NCBI GenBank assembly: GCA_023053575.1
Contig: JAKZAP010000005.1
Location: 5,146,001-5,210,000, forward strand
Length of the DNA: 64,000 bases
Reading direction: 5' to 3'
Source: Branchinecta lynchi
Taxonomy: Eukaryota; Arthropoda; Branchiopoda; Anostraca; Branchinectidae
The notes below the pieces were generated by a model. It was not told the DNA's origin. It saw only the letters and a list, made by a program, of their open reading frames with translations, and ran no database searches. Position numbers and translations under genes: made by a program. Below, one piece after another: positions 22,432-33,900 of the stretch (its first letter is position 1; each line of letters begins with the position of its first letter).

Positions 22432-24096
22432 CAAGAGCTACGAGCTCATATGGCACCTGTACGAGTAGGTTATGTGAGAAAGGAGAAAGTAACTCTGTGC
22501 ATTTTGCTAGAAAGTCCGGTACCCCTACCCACCTTGCTCGGATCCGGTACTGACCCTAACATATGTCATCTAAGGCATACGATCTCTCTACTTTCCAAGT
22601 GTCATCAAATCATATTACTCGTTTAACCCCTATGCAAGCCACACCATTTCCGGGACTCCACCTCTAACTCCCCCATCGTGGCCGGATACGGCTGGGGCAC
22701 ATAAATTTCGCTTGTCTAACATCCTCTTCCCCTCCATCAAGTTTAACTCGAACCGGAGCATATCTGTAAATATCCGGTTCCCGCTTCGTCCCCCTCCTAT
22801 CTTGGTCGGATACGGTTCGGACGCTAAATGACAAATCTAGGCCGCACAAACTTGGTATTGTCCAACTTGCACCCCATTCGGCCCATCCGTTTGGTTTTCT
22901 TGCATGTAAAAAAATTTCCGGACCCCCCCCCCCCCCATCCCCAAGCCATTAATTCAGTATTTCCGGATTCCCCCTCCCTCAACTCCCCGACAAATGGTCG
23001 GACGTCTTCCTAGGGCATTGTGTCGGGTCCATAAGTCTATTTGGTCGGGTTACTAATATGCCAGCCGAGTTTTATTGTCCCTAACACATCTGGAAGTATC
23101 CTAACTCGCGATTCCGGGAACCCCCCTCCAAATCCCCCCAAAGAGCCCCGATATGACCTAGTTCTGTCAAGAAGCTATCTAATGCTTATGCTGGTTCTTC
23201 CCACCAAATTCCATCCCGATCCCTCAACGCTAAGCGTTTCACAAAAATTCCGGTACCCCCTTCAACCCCCCCCCCCAGTATCGGATCCGCTCCGGACTTG
23301 ACATGGAACATCTGAGACAATAGCTCTTTCCACTTGCCAAGTTCCATTCAAATCCGATCGCCCGCTCAAAAGTTATAAATGCAACTGGATTTCAGATTCC
23401 CTATCCCCCCATTCCTCCCACGATGTTCGGTTCGTGCAAATGACTATTCTCCAGTTGGTCAATTCGGAGTTTCATCATCCTAGTGCTTCGGTAAGTTACC
23501 AAACTGGAATTCACCCACACCCAACTCCCCCCACAGTGCCCGAATCCGGTCCGTTTCAGTCTACCACAGATCCCAGATTTTGGGAAAGCCTATGCCAAAC
23601 GCTGGGTACATATATCTAGCGTTTGGTATACCCTATGCCTAACGCTGGATACACTATGCTAAATGCTGGATACTGAGACCCAATAAAATATTGATGATTT
23701 GAGTGAAGCTCAGAAATCAACCAATCAGAATTCATCTGCAGTGAGGTAGGTCAGGGTTAGGGTACCAACAGCTATCCAGCGTTTGGCATAGGCTATGTCA
23801 AACACTGGGTATATCTAGCGTTTGGCATAGGGTATCCAAAACTCAGGGGTTTGTGGTTGACTTGTCCGTTTATGTCAATGAAGTATATAGGACTTGTGCT
23901 TGTTCTTTCCACCAAGTTTCATCCCGCTCTGGTCGGGGAAATGACTATTTCCAAGTTAATCATTTCGGGTCCCTGATATGCCAGCCGAGTTTATTTGTCC
24001 TAGCTAATGTGGAAGTTCCCGTACTAGCAAAACCCGGACCGACCGACAGACCGGCGGACGGACAGAAATTGCGATCACTATATGGCACTTGGCCGA
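22432..24096 (+). mobile_element. Family A element, copy A3
   Basis: The left end is CAAGAGCTACGAGCTCATAT then GGCACCTGTACGAG. The right end is GACGGACAGAAATTGCGATC, then TATATGGCACTTGGCCGAA, where it stops and the second direct repeat begins; the closing half of the terminal hairpin is missing. A palindromic MITE interrupts it at 23571-23851. Confidence 0.75.
23571..23851. mobile_element. Palindromic MITE nested in family A copy A3
   Basis: Built of CCTATGCCAAACGCTGGATA-type units in both orientations (23590, 23618, 23642 one way; 23775, 23817 the other), so both ends fold back. The flanking sequence is family A. Confidence 0.6.
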
Positions 24097-24410
24097 ACCC
24101 ACACTGGGAGTGCCTCATACCTCACACTGTCGCTTAGTGAGAACGACCAAATTCAGCGAACCATAAAAAAGTCAGTGAAACACTACACTACGCATTATCT
24201 TCACCTAAGCCATAGTTACGACTAGTTTTCGACATTGAATCACCCTAATTATTAATTTGTAGAAATTCGAACACAAGAAGGCTCCTTATACTTTGTTTCT
24301 AAATCAATGTTAAGCTGAAATTCATGTTCGGTTCGCATTCGAGACACAGAGATATTACTCTGATCAAAACGAGGTAGCTCGCTTATGCAGAGTAACCTCA
24401 GCAGAAAAAG
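24097..24410 (+). repeat. Direct repeat DR2 flanking family A copy A3
   Basis: The second copy of the 22120-22431 repeat. It begins at the exact base where A3 stops. Confidence 0.8.
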
Positions 24411-25079
24411 CGGGCTTTATGAGATGAATGCAAGCCAAATATAAGCTATATTATTTAAATTTGAAACAAGAAGTTTCCTGACTACTTTTCTTTCTCTTGT
24501 ACGAAATAAATATCTCTCCGTCGGACCATCTGTCATTAAGTTACTTCGATTCCCATTATTACAATTCTTCGGTAAGACCCAACAAGAAGGCTAAAACAAT
24601 AACCAACATTAGGTGCCATCATGTCAAGATTTGGCAATTCGTACGATTTTCGAAAAAAAAATGGACAATTTTCCACTGCGAAACCCATGATTAGAGGGGC
24701 AATTGAGAATACATTCTTGTGAAAATTGCTACTCAATTTTTGGGGTGCAGAGTTCGGATCTGGCAGGACAGACCAGATTCTGCGGCGAAAAAAAAAACGC
24801 GAGACGATATGGGAGAAAGAAATATAAATTATATGATACTCTCTTTAACTTGACTGCAGTGGCAGTTAAAAGACGATGAACTAGAAATATCAAAATTTAG
24901 GGGTAACCACTTTTAAAAATAATATTTCTCTAATCCTCCGGCGAAGCGATTTTTCCGGATCGGAGCGGAAAGTCCAGCAACACGAAAAATCCGTCGGCAA
25001 AACACGGTTTCGTCGCTAGGCTACATAGAATCCCCCTAGATACGCGGAACGTCACAGGTTTTACCTTGGAGCTCTAATA
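24411..25079. other. Intron stretch without recognisable gene
   Basis: AT-rich; the longest open frames are 60-70 codons. Nothing recognised. Confidence 0.3.
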
Positions 25080-25720
25080 CAAAGCTCTTATAAAATGTTA
25101 GCTGACTTATCGGTTTTGCACCGTCAAATATGATTCGCAGTCAGCTTGGGCTGAACCATGATTGTACGAAAAGAATAAACGCCATATCTATCTATCTATC
25201 TATCAATCTAAGGAATATCTATTACTGAAGCACGGAACTACAAATCAACCATACATGCCGCCGACAAGTATCCATCTTAGGATACTTGTACCTGGGCTTT
25301 GGGTTTGATTACAGGTTTGTTTCCTTCCCCGACATTGACCCTGAAGATTGACAGCCTGACAAGGACCCTTGCCAAGAACGGCCGAAAACTTACGAAGAAT
25401 CGTAGCTAACGTATCCGTTGTATACATTATTTGAATATATGTTTCAAAGTCAGCTTGGGCTCAAAGAATATGAATCTTTACCCTTTCGACAATCCAATCA
25501 AACAGCAAAAACAGCAGCCGTGTCCAGAATGAAATCACAACACCAGCTTTTTCAGAGCAGAATTTCACAAAATCAGATATTTAAGGAAGAATCTTTAATT
25601 GTTCTTCCACAAGTTCATTTTCAAGCTTGAGCCTGAAGAGGACCCTTGCCAACAAAGGCCGAAATATAGCTCGAATAAAATGTAGCTTATCCGTTTTGCA
25701 CCGTCAAATATAGAAATATA
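25080..25720 (+). mobile_element. Cluster of Penelope-like ends, two with hammerhead-like cores
   Basis: 25080-25160 is a tail fragment (TTAGCTGACTTATCGG, GCACCGTCAAATAT, AGTCAGCTTGGGCT), then a (TATC)n microsatellite at 25186-25204. Core 25356-25387 reads CTGACAAGGACCCTTGCC then AAGAACGGCCGAAAA, followed by TACGA-AGAA-TCGTA, a 5-bp hairpin, and the tail to about 25465. Core 25633-25664 reads CTGAAGAGGACCCTTGCC then AACAAAGGCCGAAA, with its tail to about 25720. All are in plus orientation. Confidence 0.6.
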
Positions 25721-25740
25721 GTTGCTAAATAATATATTCT

Positions 25741-28015
25741 TTTTATGGCACTTGAGCTTACTCAAGTGCCATATAGCGATTGTAATTTCTGTCCGTCAGT
25801 CGGTCTGTCGGTCCCGGTTTTGCTAGTTCGGGCACTTCCAGATAAGCTAGGACGATGAAACTTGGCAGGCATATCAGGAACTGGACCAGATTAAATTACA
25901 AATTGTCACTTCCTCGATCCGACCATGTGGAGGGGAGTGGAGGGATGGGGAATCCGGAAAAAATAGGAAAAACGAGATATTTTTAGCTTACGAACGGGTG
26001 ATCGGATCTTAATGAAACTTGATATATGGAAGGACTTCGTGTCTCAGACCCTCCATTTTAAATCCAGACCGGATCCGGTGACACTAGGGGGAGTTGGAGG
26101 GGGAAACCGGAAATCTTGGAAAACACTTAGAGTGGAGGGATCCGGATGAAACTTGGTGGAAAGTACACGCAAAAGTCCTAGCCGGAACGGATCCGCTCAC
26201 TTTGGGGGAGTTGGGGGGGGGGGGGAGAAGTCCGAATTTTTAGTGATCCCGCGAGTTCCGTGCTTCCTGATGTGCTGGGACGATGGAAATTGTCAGGCAT
26301 GTCTGGGACCTGACCAGATTAAATAGGAAATCGTCAATTCACCGATTCGACCATCTGGGGGGGGGGGGGAGTGGAGGGAGGGTGAAGCCAAAATTTTAGG
26401 TATTTTTAGCTTGCGAACGGGTGATCGGATCTTGATGAAAATTGATATTTAGGATGACCTCGTGTCTCAGACATCTCACTTTAAATCCGGGCCGGATCCG
26501 ATGACACTGGGGGGAGTTGGAGGAGGGAACCGGATATTTTGAGAAACGCTTAAATTGGAGGGATCGGGATGAAACTTGGTGGGAAAAACAAGCACAGGTC
26601 CTAGACCCGTCATTGACATAACCGGACCGAATCAGGGCACTGTAGGGGAGTTGGGTTGGGGGTCCGGATTTCTAGCGATCCCGCGAGTTCGGCATACTTC
26701 CTGATGTCCTAGGGCGATGAAACTTGGCAGGTATGTCAGGGATCCGAACAGATTGAGAACAGCCCTTTCCCCGACCCGACCATCGTTGGGGGAGTGGGTG
26801 GATGGGGAGTCCGGAATCTAGTGGCGTGCATAACTTTTGAACGGGGGATCGGATTTGAATGAAACTTGTCTGGTGCGCTATCGCCTCGGACGATCAGTGT
26901 CACGTCCAGGTCGGGTCCGATACCTGTGGGGATGGGGGGGGGGGGTGGGAAACTCAAGAAACTCTAAAAGCAGAGGGATTGGGACGAAACTTAATGGATC
27001 GAACAAGCATTGGGCCTAGACGAAATTGACGGAGCCAGATGGTTTCGGGGCTCTGTGGGGGGAGTTGGAGGGGGTTTCCTGGAATTCCGGTAGTCGTGAG
27101 TTAGAATAGTTCCAGATGTAAAACGACAACGAAACTTTGCAGGCATATTAGCGACCCGAATTATCTTGACTTAAGAACCTGACACAACATACCCCCCGAA
27201 ACTTCCGTTTCTAGATCCGAGCAATTTTTGGGGAGCAAGAGAAGAGAAATATGGAAATTGACTTCTATAAATTGCGAACGAGTGGTCTGATTTGAGTGAA
27301 ACTTCATGGGTGATACGAATCGATGGCCTCGACATGTAAAACATGCGTTCGAACCATATGCGACCACGATTAGGGGAATTGGGGGTGGGGGGACTTTTGA
27401 CATGTACAAAAACCAAACGGATGGACCGAATGAGATGCAAACTCGACAGTGCCGAGTTTATGCGGCCTAGATTTGTTATTTGGCGTCCGGGCCGGATTCG
27501 GCCAAGTTAGGGGAGGTACTGGAAACTTGCAGATAGGCTATTCTCCAATTGCAGTCAAACTTGATGGACAGGAACAGAGAATTAAGAGATTGGGCCCGAA
27601 CCGGCTCCGACAACGTTGGTGGAAGGGGGGGGGGGGGTACCGGAACTTTCCAAAAATGCTCAGATTCGAGTGAAACTTGATAGATGGTATACACGAAGAT
27701 GCTTTAGGTGGTCGATTTTTTTTATTCCAAACCAGATTCGGCCACGGTAGGTGGAGATAAGAGTGAGTACCGGAAATCGTGTAGCACGTCTAGGGATCAA
27801 ACAAATGGACTTATTGGGATGAAAGTTTGAACAGTCATGTGCATTTGCTACAGACAATCGAGACGATGCCGGAACTGCTCAGAAATGAGTGAAACTAAAT
27901 ATCCTATTTCTATTTCCGAACCGCATTTTTGGATGGCGGGTGTATTTTGTGACGTTCTCATCTACTTTCTTGTGCAGCCTACTCGTACAAGTGCCATATG
28001 AGCTCGTAGCTCTTG
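25741..28015 (-). mobile_element. Family A element, copy A4
   Basis: In minus orientation the right-terminal hairpin is at 25744-25773 (TATGGCACTTG, loop, CAAGTGCCATA), followed by CGTCAGTCGGTCTGTCGG. The left terminus is at 27988-28015 (CAAGTGCCATATGAGCTCGT AGCTCTTG). Subrepeats are seen as TGAAACTTG phrases. It is very similar to copy A6 (28777-31491) but shorter, lacking some internal repeats. It interrupts the LINE fragment to its right. Confidence 0.85.
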
Positions 28016-28330
28016 TTTTAAAGTATTTTTGAAAAAAATTCTGTCTTCAGACACTCTAATATCGGGCAGTGAGTTCCATATTTCTATACCTGTATGACGA
28101 ATAGAATGACGATGACGAATTCTCACTTCCCTGTCTTTAATTTGACCCGACATTTAAAATAAAAAGACGAAGCAGAATTTTATAAATAGAAGACATAAAT
28201 GGATCTGATTTATTTATTGTGTAGGATTTAAACGCGATTATTATGTTTTGCAACAGTAGAAGCCCAAGCTGCAGTACAATAATACATGTAAGAATGAACC
28301 AGGGAGAAATAAATCAATCTGATAGACTAT
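28016..28330 (-). pseudogene. CR1-type LINE C-terminal fragment
   Basis: The minus strand at 28153-28017 encodes HTGIEIWNSLPDIRVSEDR then FFKNTLK, the WNSLP motif of LINE C-termini, paralogous to 4925-5465. It is cut off by the left end of A4. Confidence 0.65.
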
Positions 28331-28563
28331 CAGTTGAAATTGCGCATCCTTATGTCTAAATGTGATCAGTCCTTTTCAAGGTGTCCGTACCTGAAATTTC
28401 TGTACAAATATAGAAGGAACCGTGCAGAGACCGGCCGAAATATCCCCAAACCAAAAGGTCACAAGGCTATACTGCTTAGTGATGTCAATATAAACTGGCT
28501 GGTTAACTCTCGACAGCAACATAAACATTGTTTAACAAGATAGTTAAAGCAACAGTATAAATA

Positions 28564-28631
28564 GTATCAATCAATCAATCAATTTTTATTGTGACCCCAA
28601 TAGCACTTGGCTAACAATGTCAGAAATTGGA
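28564..28631 (-). mobile_element. LINE 3' tail (TTGAT)n
   Basis: ATCAATCAATCAATCAATTT then TTATTGTGACCCC is a tandem tail and 3' UTR end in minus orientation. It abuts a family A end at 28632. Confidence 0.4.
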
Positions 28632-28776
28632 TTTTTATGGCACTTGCCCTTCGGCTAAATGCGTGTAGCGATCGCAATTTCTGCCCGTCTGTCTGTCGGT
28701 CCGGGTTTTCCTAGTTCGGGCACTTCCACATAAGCTAGGACGATGCAACTTGGCAGGCATATCAGGGACCTCATTT
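28632..28776 (-). mobile_element. Family A outer copy A5, right part
   Basis: A decayed right terminus (TATGGCACTTGCCCTTCGGC) and the CGTCTGTCTGTCGGTCCGGG microsatellite region, truncated where A6 starts. It continues at 31494-31656. Confidence 0.7.
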
Positions 28777-31491
28777 TTATGGCACTTGAGCTTACTCAAG
28801 TGCCATATAGCGATTGTAATTTCTGTCCGTCAGTCGGTCTGTCGGTCCCGGTTTTGCTAGTTCGGGCACTTCCAGATAAGCTAGGACGATGAAACTTGGC
28901 AGGCATATCAGGAACTGGACCAGATTAAATTAGAAATACTCGCTTCCCCGATCCGACCATCTGGAGGGAAGTGGAGGGAGGGGGAATCCGGAAAAATGAG
29001 ATATTTTTAGCTTACGAACGGGTTATCGGATCTTAATGAAACTTGATATATGGAAGGAACTCGTGTCTCAGACCCTCCATTTTAAATCCAAACCGGATCC
29101 GGTGACATTGGGGGGAGTTGGAGGGGGAAACCGGAAATCTTGAAAAACACTTAGAGTGGAGGGATCCGGATGAAACTTGGTGGAAAGTACAAGCACAAGT
29201 CCTAGATACATGGCTGATATAACCGGAACGGGTCCGCTCACTTTGGGGGAGTTGGGGGGGGGGGGAGAATTCCGAATTTGTAGTGATCCCGCGAGTTCCG
29301 TGCTTCCTTATGTGCTGAGACGATGGAAATTGACAGGCATCTCTGGGACCCGACCAGATTAAATAGGAAATCGTCAATTCCCCGATTCGACCATCTGGGG
29401 GGGGGGGGGGGGAGTGGAGGGAGGGGGAAGCCAAAATTTGAGGTATTTTTATCTTGCGAACGAGTCGTCGGATCTTGATGAAATTTTATATTTAGGATGA
29501 CCTCGTGTCTCAGACGTCCCACTATAGATCCGGACCGGATCCGATGACACTGGGGGGAGTTGGAGGAGGGAACCGGAAATCTTGAGAAACGCCTAGAGTG
29601 GAGGGATCGGGATGAAACTTGGTGGGAAGAACAAGCACAAGTCCTAGATACGTCATTGATATAAGCGGACCAGATCTAGGCACTCTGGGGGAGTTGGGGG
29701 GGGGGGTCCGGATTTCTAGCGATCCCGCGAGTTCGGCATACTTCCTGATGTGCTAGGGCGATGAAACTTGGCAGGTATGTCAGGGACCCGAACAGGTTTA
29801 CTTGAGAAAAGCCGTTTCCCCAATCCGACCATACTGGGGGGAGTGGATGGATGGGGAGTCCGGAATCTAGTGGCGTGAATAACTTTTGAACGGGTGATCG
29901 GATCTTCATGAAATTTTATATTTAGGATGACCTCGTGTCTCAGACATCCCACTTTAAATCCGGGTGGATCCGATGACACTGGGGGGATTGGAGGAGGGAA
30001 CCGGAAATTTTGAGAAACGCTTAGAGTGGAGGGATCGGGATGAAACTTGGTGGGAAAAACAAGCACAAGTCCTAGACACGTCATTGACATAACCGGACCG
30101 GATCAGGGCACTGTGGGGGAGTTGGGGTCGGGGTCCGGATTTCTAGCGATCCCGCGAGTAAGGCATACTTCCTGATGTCCTAGGGCGATGAAACTTGGCA
30201 GGTATGTCAGGGATCCGAACATATTGACTTGAGAACAGCCGTTTCCCCGACCCGACCATCGTGGGGGGAGTGGGTGGATGGGGAGTCCGGAATCTAGTGG
30301 CGTGCATAACTTTTGAACGGGTGATCGGATCTGAATGAAACTTGTCTGGTGAGCTATCGCCTCGGACGTTCAGTGTCACGTCCGGGTCGGGTCCGATACC
30401 TGTGGGGATTGAGGGGGGGGGGGAACTCGAGAAACTCTAAAAGCAGAGGGATTGGGACGAAACTTAACGGATGGAACAAGCATTAGGCCTAGATGAAATT
30501 GAAGGAGCCAGATGGTTTCGGGGCTCTGTGGGGGGAGTTGGAGGGGTTTCCTGGAATTCCGGTAGTCGTGAGTTAGAATAGTTCCAGGTGTAAAACGACA
30601 ATGTAACTTTGCAGGCATATTAGCGACCCGAATTATCTTGACTTAACAACCTGACACAACATACCCCCGGAAACTTCCGTTCCTAGATCCGAGCATTTTT
30701 TGGGGAGCACGAGAAGAGAAATATGGAAATTGACTTCTATAAATTGCAAACGAGTGGTCTGATTCGAGTGAAACTTTATGGGTGATACGAATCGATGGCC
30801 TCGACATGTAAAACATGCGTTCGAACCATATGCGACCACGATTAGGGGAATTGGGGGTGGGGGGACTTTTGACATGCACAAAAACCAAACGGATGGACCG
30901 AATGAGATGCAAATTCGACAGTGCCGAGTTTATGCGGCCTAGATTTGTTATTTGGCGTCCGGGCCGAATTCCGCCAAGGTAAGGGGGGGGGGGTACTGGA
31001 AACTTGCAGATAGGCTAAGCTCCAATTTCAGTAAAACTTGATGGACAGGAACAGGGAATTAAGAGATTGGGCCCGAACCGGCTCCGACAACGTTGGTGGG
31101 AGGGGGGGGGGGGTACAGGAACTTTCCAAAAATGCTCAGATTCGAGTGAAACTTGATAGATGGTATAAAAGAAGATGCTTTGGGTGGTCGATTTTTTATA
31201 TTCCGAACCAGATTCGGCCACGGTAGGTCGAGATAGAGTGGGTACCGGAAATCGTGTAGCACGTCTAGGGATCAAACAAATGGATTTATTGGGATGAAAG
31301 TTTGAACAGTCATGTGCATTTGCTACAGACAATCGAGACGATGCCGGAACTGCTCAGAAATGAGTGAAACTAATATCCTATTTCTATTTCCGAACCGCAT
31401 TTTTGGATGGCGGGTGTATTTTGTGACGTTCTCATCTACTTTCTTGTACAGCCTACTCGTACAAGTGCCATATGAGCTCGTAGCTCTTGTT
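28777..31491 (-). mobile_element. Family A element, copy A6, nested in A5
   Basis: A complete copy in minus orientation: hairpin 28779-28808, left terminus 31462-31490. Its 2.7 kb interior carries more subrepeats than A4. It is flanked by a 79-bp direct repeat of A-family sequence (28700-28778 and 31494-31572). Confidence 0.85.
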
Positions 31492-31493
31492 TA

Positions 31494-31656
31494 TCCGGGT
31501 TTTGCTAGTTCGGGCACTTCCACATAAGCCAGGACGATGAAACTTGGCAGGCATATCAGGGACCTCATTTTTGGATGGCGGGTGTATTTGTAACGTTCTT
31601 GTCTATTTTCTTGTACCGCCTACTCGTAACAAGTGCCATATGAGCTCGTAGGTCTT
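31494..31656 (-). mobile_element. Family A outer copy A5, left part
   Basis: It repeats the 79 bp seen at 28700-28778, then jumps to the left-end region (GGATGGCGGGTGTATTTG, AACAAGTGCCATATGAGCTC). A5 is therefore also internally deleted. Confidence 0.65.
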
Positions 31657-31663
31657 GTTTTTA

Positions 31664-32716
31664 AATAAAATACTGGGTCTTGTCTTAGCCAGATCCAGTC
31701 ATCGCCAGACTCCTTGAACATTTTTACAATTAAAATTCAGAAACAGATTAAGGCCAAATAGCTAATCACCTGAGAAAACCAAGTTCAGATATGAATTCAG
31801 CATGTGTGTTAGATATAAGTCATATCTGTTTTTACGAAAACTTCCTGACACTTCTGCCAATTTCCCGGTTTCGGCCGAGCTCCAGAACTACTTGTCCGGC
31901 GAAAAAAGAAAGCTCAAAGACGAAATCAGGGTATCTTCTTTTCCCAGTAATGAACATCTAATCAACTTAAAATAAAAATTTAGCTTATAACAAATTTTCC
32001 GATTCCAGCCGGATTCCGGTCGAACTATATTTCCGGGTAAAATATGATTGTCATACAGGGACTCAGCATCTCTTCTTACCCCTAAATCGCTTATCTAATC
32101 AACTAGAAATAAAACTTTAACTTCCAACACTTTTCCGGTTTTGGCCGGATTCCGGGCGAACTACATGCCCAGGTAGAAAATTGTTTTCACATAAGTTTTC
32201 AGCATGTCTTCTTGCCCTGAATCGAACATCTAATCAACTCCAAATAAAACTTTTAATTTTGACAAACTTTCCGGTTTGGGCCGGATCCGGTCGAAATACT
32301 TGTCCGTCGAGAAAATAGTTTTCACCATCGTCTTCAGCATGTCTTCCTACCTCTAAATCGAGCATCTAATCAACTTCAAATAAAACTTTTACTTTCAACA
32401 AACTTTCCGGTTTGGGCCGGATTCCGGGCGAAATACTTGTCCGTCGAGAAAATAGTTTTCACCATCGTCTTTCACCAGCAGTTTCAGAATATTTTGTTTG
32501 CCCCTTAATTTGAACCCCTCCCCCGCCCCTAAATGTAGGGCTACAAAGCCCATCTACGAACTTGACTGGTCCGACGACCCAACGAATCCTCACCCCAAGT
32601 TTCATCAAAATATCTCATTCAGTTCGAGAGTTATCGTGCTTACAGACGGACGGATGGACGGACAACTTTTGCGATGTCATAGGATCCCTCCACTTACGTT
32701 TTGGGATCCCAAAAAC
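31664..32716 (+). mobile_element. Family B element, copy B3 (left end truncated)
   Basis: It starts inside the left region (CTGGGTCTTGTCTTAGCCAG), abutting the A5 left end. Monomers recur with CCGG..GGCCGGATTCCGG blocks. The right end is GACGGACGGATGGACGGACA, TTTTGCGATGTCATAGG, then the palindrome GTTTTGGGATCCCAAAAAC at 32698-32716. Confidence 0.8.
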
Positions 32717-33455
32717 GCATCCCTACCCGTCAATGGGATAGCAAAACTTAGCGACGGAACAACAGAACCAATCGGTCACGACATTGTAGCAGTATCAGGC
32801 CAGATCTATGAACAAAAGATAAGGCAGGCCCCAGATGGTCTCAAAAACTGTTTGACAAATATTTGTATGAAGCTGGTCACGATAATAAATGTCTAAAGAA
32901 AGATTTTGCACAGGCTGAATTAATCCGGATCTTTTCCGCTTCCAGTTCCTTCTCGTTCGGTGTTTTCGTGGAATTTCCATGAAGCAGCAAAAGGGAGGAA
33001 AAGCAGGTTCTTCTTTTTGCTTTTTGGCAGCAGATGAATCAAATCAGACGATAACATTTCACCAGGGAAACCAAAATGGTTTTGAGAAAACACACGTTCC
33101 ACAAATTAATTATTTTAATTTAAATCAGAGACGGGACTTGAAGGGGTCCCTTACTTCGACGAAGACAATATACTTGTTTTCTAGGCCAAGCTGGCTAAGT
33201 TTCATATTTTGTAAGTATTTTAGATGATTTGTTTCATGTCTGCATATTTCGTAAATATTTTATTCCTCTTCTTTAAGCTAGTTGGAAAATAAACTTGATT
33301 GATTGAAAAAAAGAATAAGTCTCCCAGTTACGGAAAGTTCTAGAATTCATTTCAAGGACTTCGAGATCCTCTCTTTTATGTGCTGAAGCACGGGACGGGA
33401 CGACGTGAACAGCAATTTAACTGACAGACATTTCTATAAATACTTGATCGAACAC
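32717..33455. other. Intron stretch ending in a LINE-like 3' end
   Basis: TTGGAAAATAAACTTGATTG at 33281-33300, then ATTGAAAAA, looks like a plus-strand LINE 3' UTR with a (TTGA)n tail. No coding segment recognised upstream. Confidence 0.35.
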
Positions 33456-33477
33456 GGGGGGGGGGGGGGGGGGGGGG
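33456..33477 (+). repeat. G homopolymer, 22 bases
   Basis: An uninterrupted run of 22 G, one of several long G- or C-runs in the window. Confidence 0.95.
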
Positions 33478-33599
33478 TATTTGTTAAAACGGAAGTCAAT
33501 ATCACTAAGGTTGAACCGAGCAGAAATGGCGAAGAATTTGCTGGGATAGGATTACCTTGCTCCCAAGTTAGGGTTTCACATGGTCTAAATTATTGGTAG

Positions 33600-33735
33600 A
33601 AAAAAAGAAAGCAAGTCTGACAAAAGTAAGAGAGCAGCCCCCAGTACGAATTACCCCTGTTTTCTTTGTGGGGAAGATGAAGATGACCTGGCCCATTTTG
33701 TTGCACGGTATCGCGAGCTCGCGAACTTGGATGAT
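33600..33735 (+). pseudogene. LINE C-terminal zinc-knuckle fragment
   Basis: Plus strand, about 33645-33730: NYPCFLCGEDEDDLAHFVAR. It is paralogous to the C..C....DDLAH.VA segment of the 288-residue LINE ORF at 48809-49675. About 130 bp are present. Confidence 0.65.
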
Positions 33736-33759
33736 TCTGGCCATTGGCAAAAGACGATA

Positions 33760-33900
33760 ATAATAATAAAAATAACTGTATTCAAAGCCAAAGGCCATAT
33801 ACAAGAAAATACATATAAAACAACAAAACAAAATAACTCTACAGGAACTAAACTTCGCCATCTCTCTCTCAAAATTTCATACTGTTTCCTGAGCACTTAC
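33760..33900 (-). mobile_element. LINE 3' end, same family, opposite orientation
   Basis: ATAATAATAATAA, then GTATTCAAAGCC and GGCCATATA, match 48712-48790 (ATAATAATAAT, GTATTTAAAGCC, GGCCATATA), so this is the minus-strand 3' end. It is fused to the plus-oriented coding fragment at 33600. Confidence 0.6.

Noticed and set aside
22120..24410. LTR retrotransposon with 310-bp LTRs
   Set aside because: No TG...CA ends, primer-binding site, polypurine tract, gag or pol. The interior is a family A element.
26736..30881. Many proline-rich minus-strand open frames (for example 29033-29434)
   Set aside because: They recur wherever family A subrepeats occur, in every frame, and arise from C/G-rich repeats poor in stop codons. 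The 281-bp unit is not a multiple of three.
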